From an uncultured Anaerotruncus sp. (GTDB lineage Bacteria; Bacillota; Clostridia; Oscillospirales; Ruminococcaceae): DNA of 18,545 nucleotides. Position 1 is the first letter of the stretch; each line of letters begins with the position of its first letter. The DNA is taken from NCBI GenBank assembly GCA_910586875.1, contig CAJUJI010000043.1, positions 1 to 18,545 of the forward strand. Direction: 5' to 3'. Shown piece after piece: positions 12,754 through 18,545 of the stretch. Made by a program: the position numbers and the translations under genes. Under the pieces are notes generated by a model. It had not been told where the DNA came from, did no database searches, and saw only the letters and a program-made list of their open reading frames with translations.

Positions 12754-14838
12754 ATGCCAAGAGATGTCTCTTTGGAAATGACCCGTAATATCGGCATAAT
12801 GGCCCACATTGACGCCGGCAAAACGACGACCACCGAGCGTATTCTGTATTATACAGGCATCAACCACAAGATTGGTGAAACGCACGACGGTTCGGCGACA
12901 ATGGACTGGATGGCGCAGGAAAAGGAGCGCGGTATTACCATTACCTCTGCTGCGACCACCGCTTATTGGAAGGGCCACCGTATCAACATCATCGACACCC
13001 CCGGACACGTAGACTTTACCGTTGAGGTTGAGCGCTCGCTGAAGGTGCTCGACGGCTCGGTTACCGTTTTCTGTGCAAAGGGCGGCGTTGAGCCACAGTC
13101 TGAAACCGTATGGCGTCAGGCGAATAAATATAAGGTCCCGCGCATGGGCTATGTCAATAAAATGGATATCATGGGCGCGGACTTCTATCATGTAATCGAT
13201 ATGATGCGTGCGCGGCTAAAGTGCAACGCAGTTCCCATTCAGCTCCCGATCGGTTCGGAGCAGTTCTTCCGCGGCATCATCGACCTAATCGAGATGAAAG
13301 CCGACGTTTATTACGACGATATGGGCAAGGACATGCGCGTTGAGGAGATCCCCGAGGATATGCTGGAGAAAGCTCAGCAGTACCGTGAGGAGATGCTCGA
13401 GCATCTGGCTGAGTGCGACGAAGCGTTTATGGAGAAATACCTGGCAGGCGAGGAGATCAGCGTTGAGGAAATCAAGGCGGTTATCCGTAAATCTACCATC
13501 GCAAATACGATGGTGCCGGTCTGCTGCGGTACCTCCTATAAGAACAAGGGCGTACAGAAGCTGTTGGATGCAATTGTAGACTTTATGCCCGCACCGACCG
13601 ATGTCGAAGCGGTTAAGGGAACCAATCCCAACACTGGTGATGCGGAGGAGCGTCATTCCTCTGATAAGGAGCCGTTCACCGCGCTGGCATTCAAGATTGC
13701 GACCGACCCGTATGTCGGTAAGCTCTGCTTCTTCCGCGTTTATTCCGGTAGTGTCGATGCAGGCGCAACCGTCTATAACTCGACCAAGCAGAATTCCGAG
13801 CGCATGGGCCGTATCCTTCAGATGCACGCGAACAACCGTAAGGATATCGAAACCTGTTATGCAGGTGATATCGCGGCGGCGGTCGGACTGAAAAATACCA
13901 CCACCGGTGATACACTGTGCGATCCGAAGCATGAGATCGTTTTGGAATCGATGGAATTCCCCGAGCCGGTTATCGATCTGGCGATTGAGCCGAAGACCAA
14001 GGCCGGTCAGGAAAAAATGGGTATCGGCCTGGCGAAGCTGGCTGAGGAGGACCCGACCTTCCGCACCTACACCGACCAGGAGACTGGACAGACCATCATC
14101 GCTGGTATGGGTGAGCTGCACCTGGAGATTATCGTAGACCGTCTGCTGCGTGAGTTCCGCGTAGAGGCGAATGTCGGTAAGCCGCAGGTTGCTTATAAAG
14201 AAACCATCCGCAAGCTGGCCGACGTGGACCACAAGTACGCGCGTCAGTCGGGTGGTAAGGGCCAGTATGGTCATGTTAAGATTAAGATTGAGCCGAACGA
14301 AAGCGGCAAGGGCTATGAGTTTATCAACGCAATTGTTGGTGGCGCAATCCCGAAAGAGTATATCGGCCCAATTGACCAAGGTATCCAGGGCGCGATGCAG
14401 GCTGGCGTATTGGCTGGCTATCCGGTTGTCGATGTCAAGGTTACGCTGTATGATGGCTCCTACCATGAGGTAGACTCGTCTGAAATGGCGTTTAAGATTG
14501 CTGCATCGATGGCGTTTAAGCAGGCGATGGCGAAGGCTGATCCTGTTTTGCTCGAGCCGATTATGCGTGTTACCGTAAACACCCCAGAGGATTATATGGG
14601 CGATGTTATCGGCGATCTGAACAGCCGCCGTGGCCAGATCCAGGGTATGGAAGCGGTATTTGGCGCGCAGGAAATTAAAGCATTTGTCCCGCTGTCTGAG
14701 ATGTTTGGCTATTCCAATGACCTGCGTTCGAAAACACAGGGTCGTGGAAACTATGTCATGGAGCCGAGCCACTATATCGAGGTTCCGAAGTCCATCGCAG
14801 AGGGCATTATGAGTACAAGAGGCAAAAAAGCAGAATAA
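12754..14838 (+). CDS. fusA: Elongation factor G
   Basis: The translational GTPase that drives translocation and, with RRF, ribosome recycling. The start is ATG 12754 (MPRDVSLEMTRNIGIMAHID), five bases after AAGGGAGG. An in-frame ATG 66 bases upstream would add a non-homologous extension running through the leader hairpin and is rejected. G1 is AHIDAGKTT with Lys23, G2 lies in RGITITSAATT, G3 is DTPGHVDF and G4 is NKMD at 135-138. The domain IV block RQSGGKGQYGHVKIKIEP is present. Length 694 residues is standard. The G-domain stretch FCAKGGVEPQSETVWRQA differs from the E. coli-type FDAVAGVQPQSETVWRQA but looks typical of clostridial EF-G. It lies between rpsG and tuf in the str operon; its stop codon sits in the loop of a hairpin. 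Confidence 0.98.
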   Translation: MPRDVSLEMTRNIGIMAHIDAGKTTTTERILYYTGINHKIGETHDGSATMDWMAQEKERGITITSAATTAYWKGHRINIIDTPGHVDFTVEVERSLKVLDGSVTVFCAKGGVEPQSETVWRQANKYKVPRMGYVNKMDIMGADFYHVIDMMRARLKCNAVPIQLPIGSEQFFRGIIDLIEMKADVYYDDMGKDMRVEEIPEDMLEKAQQYREEMLEHLAECDEAFMEKYLAGEEISVEEIKAVIRKSTIANTMVPVCCGTSYKNKGVQKLLDAIVDFMPAPTDVEAVKGTNPNTGDAEERHSSDKEPFTALAFKIATDPYVGKLCFFRVYSGSVDAGATVYNSTKQNSERMGRILQMHANNRKDIETCYAGDIAAAVGLKNTTTGDTLCDPKHEIVLESMEFPEPVIDLAIEPKTKAGQEKMGIGLAKLAEEDPTFRTYTDQETGQTIIAGMGELHLEIIVDRLLREFRVEANVGKPQVAYKETIRKLADVDHKYARQSGGKGQYGHVKIKIEPNESGKGYEFINAIVGGAIPKEYIGPIDQGIQGAMQAGVLAGYPVVDVKVTLYDGSYHEVDSSEMAFKIAASMAFKQAMAKADPVLLEPIMRVTVNTPEDYMGDVIGDLNSRRGQIQGMEAVFGAQEIKAFVPLSEMFGYSNDLRSKTQGRGNYVMEPSHYIEVPKSIAEGIMSTRGKKAE

Positions 14839-14848
14839 TTCTGCTTTT
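14826..14848 (+). terminator. Weak terminator-like hairpin with the fusA stop codon in its loop
   Basis: AAAAGCAGAA (14826-14835) pairs with TTCTGCTTTT (14839-14848), ten pairs around a loop made exactly of the fusA stop TAA (14836-14838). The arm is AT-rich and the T-run is only four, so termination would be partial at best. It lies just before the tuf promoter candidate and could set the ratio of operon read-through to independent tuf transcription. Confidence 0.4.
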
Positions 14849-14853
14849 AGCCC

Positions 14854-14882
14854 TTGCAAATTGCCGTCAGGCTTGATAGAAT
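14854..14882 (+). promoter_or_regulatory. Candidate promoter for tuf
   Basis: TTGCAA at 14854-14859 (four of six) and TAGAAT at 14877-14882 (five of six) are separated by an ideal 17 bp. Transcription would start near 14889, leaving a ~55-nt leader. EF-Tu is needed in large excess over EF-G, so a promoter of its own makes sense. Confidence 0.55.
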
Positions 14883-14943
14883 AGGGATATAAGCTTGCTC
14901 GGACCAAATGAAAAATCTAAAACCACAAGGGAGGAAAAATTCG

Positions 14944-16143
14944 ATGGCAAAGGCACATTTTGAAAGAACCAAACCCCATATCAATATCGGTACCATCGGC
15001 CACGTTGACCATGGTAAGACCACTCTGACCGCTGCAATCACCAAGACGCTGGCAATGAAGGGCCAGGCGAAGTACGAGGCTTACGATATGATCGATAAGG
15101 CTCCGGAGGAGAGAGAGCGCGGTATCACAATCAACACCGCTCACGTTGAGTATGAGACCGACAAGCGCCACTATGCGCATGTTGACTGCCCAGGACACGC
15201 TGACTATGTAAAGAACATGATCACCGGTGCTGCGCAGATGGATGGTGCAATTCTGGTTGTTTCCGCGGCTGACGGCCCGATGCCGCAGACTCGTGAGCAC
15301 ATCCTGCTGTCCCGTCAGGTTGGCGTTCCGTATATCGTTGTTTTCATGAACAAGGCTGATCAGGTTGACGACGACGAGCTGCTGGATCTGGTTGAGATGG
15401 AAATTCGTGAGCTGCTCTCTGACTACGACTTCCCAGGCGATGATATTCCGATTGTTAAGGGTTCTGCGCTCCAGGCGCTGGAAGCTCCGGATGATATCAG
15501 CAACGACGCTTACAAGCCGATTCTTGAGCTGATGGATGCAGTTGACGGCTATATTCCGACTCCGGAGCGTAAGGCTGACCTGCCGTTCCTGATGCCTGTT
15601 GAGGACGTCTTCACCATCACTGGCCGTGGTACAGTTGCTACCGGTCGTGTTGAGCGTGGACAGCTGAATACTGGCGACGAGGTTGAGATCGTAGGTCTGT
15701 CTGACGAAAAGAGAAAGACTGTTGTTACTGGTATCGAAATGTTCCGCAAGATTCTGGACTATGCTGAGGCTGGCGACAACATCGGTGCGCTGCTCCGTGG
15801 TGTTCAGAGAAACGAAATCGAGCGCGGACAGGTTCTGTGCAAACCCAACTCCATTCATCCACACACCAAATTCCGCGGTCAGGTTTACATCCTGAAGAAG
15901 GAAGAGGGCGGCCGTCACACTCCGTTCTTTGATAACTACCGTCCGCAGTTCTATTTCAGAACAACCGACGTTACCGGCATCATCAAGCTGCCAGAGGGCA
16001 CCGAGATGTGTATGCCTGGCGATAACGTTGAGATGGACGTTGAGCTGATTACCCCAATCGCGATCGAGGAAGGCCTGCGTTTCGCTATCCGTGAGGGTGG
16101 CCGTACGGTTGGTTCCGGCGTTGTTATTAAGATCAACGAATAA
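14944..16143 (+). CDS. tuf: Elongation factor Tu
   Basis: The GTPase that delivers aminoacyl-tRNA to the ribosomal A site. I set the start at ATG 14944 (MAKAHFERTKPHINIGTIGH), nine bases after AAGGGAGG; an in-frame ATG 36 bases upstream precedes that site and would add 12 unconserved residues. Motifs: GHVDHGKT at 19-26, DCPGHADY at 81-88 with catalytic His85, and NKAD at 136-139. Domain II/III blocks GRGTVATGRVERG and HTKFRGQVYILKKEEGG and the final IREGGRTVGSGVV are all present. Length 399 is standard. Codon use is heavily biased, as expected for one of the most abundant proteins. It is the last gene of the str operon and is followed by a strong terminator. Confidence 0.98.
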   Translation: MAKAHFERTKPHINIGTIGHVDHGKTTLTAAITKTLAMKGQAKYEAYDMIDKAPEERERGITINTAHVEYETDKRHYAHVDCPGHADYVKNMITGAAQMDGAILVVSAADGPMPQTREHILLSRQVGVPYIVVFMNKADQVDDDELLDLVEMEIRELLSDYDFPGDDIPIVKGSALQALEAPDDISNDAYKPILELMDAVDGYIPTPERKADLPFLMPVEDVFTITGRGTVATGRVERGQLNTGDEVEIVGLSDEKRKTVVTGIEMFRKILDYAEAGDNIGALLRGVQRNEIERGQVLCKPNSIHPHTKFRGQVYILKKEEGGRHTPFFDNYRPQFYFRTTDVTGIIKLPEGTEMCMPGDNVEMDVELITPIAIEEGLRFAIREGGRTVGSGVVIKINE

Positions 16144-16152
16144 TTTTCGCTT

Positions 16153-16182
16153 AAAAGCGCCCTGCTTTGCAGGGCGCTTTTT
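16153..16182 (+). terminator. Intrinsic terminator after tuf
   Basis: GCGCCCTGC (16157-16165) and GCAGGGCGC (16169-16177) form a perfect nine-pair stem with a TTT loop, extended by AAAA/TTTT and followed by TTTTT (16178-16182). It begins ten bases after the tuf stop. Confidence 0.95.
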
Positions 16183-16194
16183 CTGTCTATAGGC

Positions 16195-16223
16195 TTGACA
16201 GAATGGCCACATTCACATATAAT
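16195..16223 (+). promoter_or_regulatory. Consensus sigma-A promoter for ribU
   Basis: TTGACA at 16195-16200, a 17-bp spacer and TATAAT at 16218-16223 make a perfect consensus promoter. Transcription should start near 16230, about 12 bases before the first helix of the FMN riboswitch. Confidence 0.9.
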
Positions 16224-16241
16224 AAACATATCAATAACAGT

Positions 16242-16357
16242 CTGTTTCAGGGCGAGGCGAAATTCCTCACTGGCGGTAAAGTCCGCGACCCACCTTTTGG
16301 GGTGGCTGAATGGGTGTGATTCCCATACCAACGGTATAGTCCGGATGAAAGAAACAG
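16242..16357 (+). promoter_or_regulatory. FMN riboswitch (RFN element)
   Basis: The sequence carries the hallmark conserved blocks of the RFN aptamer: AGGGCGAGGCGAAATTCC near the start, then ACTGGCGGTAAAGTCCGCGA, then GATTCCCATACCAACGGTA and AGTCCGGATGAAAGAA. The closing helix P1 pairs CTGTTTC (16242-16248) with GAAACAG (16351-16357). RFN elements bind flavin mononucleotide and shut off riboflavin synthesis or uptake genes. It lies directly upstream of ribU, a typical pairing in Firmicutes, and an intrinsic terminator follows, so control should be at transcription. Confidence 0.97.
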
Positions 16358-16379
16358 CGTTACCGTTAGGCACGCTGCC

Positions 16380-16410
16380 GCCCCGAGGCCATATGGCTTT
16401 GGGGCTTTTT
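16380..16410 (+). terminator. Riboswitch-controlled terminator (expression platform)
   Basis: GCCCCGAGGCC (16380-16390) pairs with GGCTTTGGGGC (16395-16405), 11 pairs with two G-U, loop ATAT, followed by TTTTT. It stands between the FMN aptamer and ribU. A possible antiterminator is visible: GGGGTGGC inside the aptamer (16299-16306) can pair with GCCGCCCC (16377-16384) over eight positions with one G-U. That fold would break both an aptamer side stem and the terminator's left arm. The antiterminator is my inference. Confidence 0.88.
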
Positions 16411-16444
16411 CGCACCCTTGGCAGACCTCAATGGAGGTAGTAGT

Positions 16445-17002
16445 ATGAAAACATCTGTCCGCAAATTAACCATCATGGCAATGCTTACGGCACTTTCTAT
16501 CGTGTTGGTGGCGCTCATCCATTTCCCGCTGTTTCCGGCGGCCGCCTTTTTGGAATACGATCCCGCAGACATCCCGATTTTTGTGGGTACCTTCCTGTTT
16601 GGGCCAACTGCCGGCCTGGTGCTTACCCTGCTGGTTTCGGTGATTCAGGGCACTACCGTCAGCGCGGGCTCGGGTATCATCGGCATTCTGATGCACTTTC
16701 TGGCAACCGGCTCGTTTGCGCTGCTGGCGGGCAATCTCTACCGCGTGATGCACACCCGCAAGGGCGCGGTATGTGCAATTCTTTGCGGCGTGATAAGTAT
16801 GACTTTGGTGATGGCAGCGTGCAATCTGGTGTTTACCCCAATCTTTATGGGTACGCCTCGCTCGGTTGTGGTGCAGATGTTGGTGCCAGTGATTATCCCG
16901 TTCAATTTGGCGAAAGCGGGAATTAACGGCATCGTCACCTATTTGGTCTATAAGCCAATTACACACCTGGTGCGGCATGAACAACCGGAAACTGCTGTGT
17001 AA
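16445..17002 (+). CDS. ribU: Riboflavin ECF transporter substrate-binding subunit RibU
   Basis: The membrane S-component that binds riboflavin and works with the shared EcfT and EcfA ATPase module, encoded elsewhere. The protein has 185 residues and five to six hydrophobic segments (about 8-26, 43-70, 75-98, 108-135, 140-172). The family signature FLEYDPADIPIFVGTFLFGP lies at 35-54, and the N-terminal AMLTALSIVL segment matches the small-residue helix that docks to EcfT. The ATG 16445 follows GGAGGT by six bases; an upstream in-frame TTG at 16418 precedes this site and is rejected. The FMN riboswitch upstream independently supports the assignment. Being riboswitch-controlled, uptake should fall when FMN is plentiful. 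No riboflavin synthesis gene is adjacent. Confidence 0.94.
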   Translation: MKTSVRKLTIMAMLTALSIVLVALIHFPLFPAAAFLEYDPADIPIFVGTFLFGPTAGLVLTLLVSVIQGTTVSAGSGIIGILMHFLATGSFALLAGNLYRVMHTRKGAVCAILCGVISMTLVMAACNLVFTPIFMGTPRSVVVQMLVPVIIPFNLAKAGINGIVTYLVYKPITHLVRHEQPETAV

Positions 17003-17104
17003 TTTTTCTGATTTTATGTATTGGTCAAGCATAAGCAGCATGAAGCTGAAAATGTTTGCAGCTGCATAAAATTTCAGCGGCGAAAATTTAGTAAAATTCG
17101 TATA

Positions 17105-17153
17105 AGCGAGCTACCAACCGCGTTTTACGGTTGGTAGCTCGCTGTATTTTTTT
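17105..17153 (+). terminator. Intrinsic terminator after ribU, perfect 16-bp stem
   Basis: AGCGAGCTACCAACCG (17105-17120) and CGGTTGGTAGCTCGCT (17128-17143) pair perfectly over 16 positions with a seven-base loop, followed by GTATTTTTTT. It ends the ribU transcript about 100 bases past its stop. A smaller hairpin, GCTGAAA/TTTCAGC (17045-17078), precedes it. Confidence 0.92.
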
Positions 17154-17264
17154 GCGCAAAAGTGCGGGTAAATATGCAGTGAAAATGTAAGCAGTGGAGA
17201 ACCTTTAGGTAAGGTGTGGAAAACTTTACAGAAAAAAGCGCCAAAATTAGTGGAAAATTGAGGG

Positions 17265-17310
<46 letters not shown>

Positions 17311-17407
17311 ATTGTTAAGAACTTTTGGGGTTGTCTATTTGGAGAGTGGAAAACTTTCAGAGGTTCTAATGAATACCAAAGTATATTTATGAGGAGGCAA
17401 ATTTCCC

Positions 17408-18545
17408 ATGAGAAAAATTATTTCCCTGACCCTGGCAACTGCTATGGTCGCTGCTATGGGAGTGAGTGCGTTTGCTGCGACTAACGATCAGGATAGTGCA
17501 ATAGCAACGACTGTTACCTATGGCAAGGCGACACAAGACGGTCGTATGGCATTAACGGTTAAACTTGGTGGAGAGGTTGTAGAAACAGCTCCGGTTGTTA
17601 TTAGAGCTGGCGAGTCTGCTGGTTCTGTTGCAGCTAAAATGGATGCAGCTATTAGTGCTGTACTTCCTGCGGATTATGGTGTAACTACCTATGTTCCAGC
17701 AGACAATATGGCTACATTAGCTCTGTTGACAAGCGGCAATGTCCGTTCGGAAATCTGGAAAACAGCAGGAATGGAATTGACAACAGGCGATGGTGCTAGC
17801 ACTGTTTATGATAATTCAGGTGCTTATCGGACCTCGGGTGGTAACATTGCAAATCCTAATGAAAATTTGGGAAGAGCACCGATTGATTGGCAAGAGGATT
17901 GGACCCAGATCATTTATCCATATGCATTGGTAGAAGATGGAGACTACAATGTGAAGGATGGCGTTCTGCCGAACAAGAGCGTTTACTTCATGGTTTACGA
18001 TGAGTTCGCAGATCCTGATGACTTTAAGATTGATGTTTCCAAGGGTGAAAATCCAAAGGTTATCAAAAAGATTTCTGTCATCGAAAAGAAATTTGATAAG
18101 GGCCTGGTTCGCATTGGCGATGTCAGAGGCACAAAGGTTGAGGGCACTACCAAACGCACCCGTTATATCAAGATTGAACTGAATGAAAACATGACCGATT
18201 CTGAGTTCAAGATTTCTTTTGATATGAAGGTCAAGGTTGACAACAAGGATGGCGTTTCTATTTGGGATGGCACAAAATGGGTAGTCTTTGATAAGGGCGA
18301 CGCTTCTAAAAAGTTTGAAGATATTGGTAGAGTTTGGGTTGCAAATGATACCGATACTACCGATGACACAGAGTTTATGGCTGGTACCGGTGGCATTGTA
18401 ATTAAACCGGTTAAGAACGAGGAGAATACCGTTCTGTGGACGGATGAGAACCGTGACCTGGCTCGTTTGACCTTTGTTGCGGATTCTGATGTTGCGAAGT
18501 ACTTCCCGAAACTGTCCACCAAGTGGCCGAACGCTACCTATGCGC
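17408..18545 (+). CDS. Secreted, probable cell-surface protein, 3' end outside the window
   Basis: The reading frame is open from ATG 17408 to the right edge: 379 complete codons, no stop. GAGGAGG at 17391-17397 is a good ribosome binding site. The N-terminus MRKIISLTLATAMVAAMGVS followed by AFAA is a classic Sec signal peptide with cleavage near residue 23 or 24, so the protein is exported. The mature part is Asp/Lys-rich and looks beta-strand rich, with no membrane segment, LPXTG or SLH module seen so far. The block LPNKSVYFMVYDEFADPDD, followed by a K-rich strand pattern (IKKISVIEKKFDKG), recalls S-layer-like secreted proteins of Ruminococcaceae; that is from memory and unproven. Codons look more AT-rich than in the ribosomal block. 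Its promoter contains a slippage-prone repeat, so expression may be phase variable. Confidence 0.85.
   Translation, partial: MRKIISLTLATAMVAAMGVSAFAATNDQDSAIATTVTYGKATQDGRMALTVKLGGEVVETAPVVIRAGESAGSVAAKMDAAISAVLPADYGVTTYVPADNMATLALLTSGNVRSEIWKTAGMELTTGDGASTVYDNSGAYRTSGGNIANPNENLGRAPIDWQEDWTQIIYPYALVEDGDYNVKDGVLPNKSVYFMVYDEFADPDDFKIDVSKGENPKVIKKISVIEKKFDKGLVRIGDVRGTKVEGTTKRTRYIKIELNENMTDSEFKISFDMKVKVDNKDGVSIWDGTKWVVFDKGDASKKFEDIGRVWVANDTDTTDDTEFMAGTGGIVIKPVKNEENTVLWTDENRDLARLTFVADSDVAKYFPKLSTKWPNATYA

Overview
The window reads as a chromosomal segment of a low-to-mid-GC anaerobic Firmicute. The translation-gene sequences (RpoB, EF-G and S12 variants), the ECF-type RibU behind an FMN riboswitch, strong AAGGAGG-type ribosome binding sites and consensus sigma-A promoters all fit Clostridia. 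I would guess Oscillospirales (Ruminococcaceae/Anaerotruncus-like), but that placement is inference from family resemblance, not a search. I see no rRNA, tRNA, CRISPR array or insertion sequence.

Layout. (1) 1-245: a 59-bp direct tandem repeat (nearly three copies, cut by the left edge), then an AT-rich leader. (2) 246-3033: a three-gene + strand run: coaE (last step of CoA synthesis), a membrane-anchored lytic transglycosylase that overlaps coaE by one base, and an M18 zinc aminopeptidase. (3) 3034-3249: a dense set of hairpins, including a perfect 24-bp stem that can terminate in both directions, between the aminopeptidase and a convergent minus-strand orphan (3250-3618). (4) 3619-4055: a gene-free stretch with a clear promoter and a ~225-nt structured leader for rpoB. 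(5) 4056-16143: the core transcription/translation block rpoB-rpoC, rpsL-rpsG-fusA-tuf. rpsL and tuf have promoters of their own, the rpsL leader is packed with three hairpins, and a strong terminator follows tuf. (6) 16195-17002: a consensus promoter, FMN riboswitch with transcription terminator, then ribU (riboflavin uptake). (7) 17003-17407: the ribU terminator, then a long upstream region for a secreted protein. (8) 17408 to the right edge: the N-terminal 379 residues of an exported, probably cell-surface protein that runs off the window.

The most interesting signal lies in region 7. The TTGACA (-35) and TATACT (-10) of the secreted-protein promoter are separated by an uninterrupted AGGC tetranucleotide repeat (8 units plus AG, 34 bp). 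Spacer lengths step by 4, and only four units would give a near-optimal 18-bp spacer. The arrangement therefore looks like a slipped-strand (contingency-locus) ON/OFF switch for a surface protein, read here in a probable OFF or weak state. Four copies of a GTGGAAAACTTT-like motif surround this promoter and may be regulator sites. The rest of the window is mostly housekeeping, but several leaders (rpoB, rpsL, fusA) carry structures that known families, as far as I can tell, do not explain.
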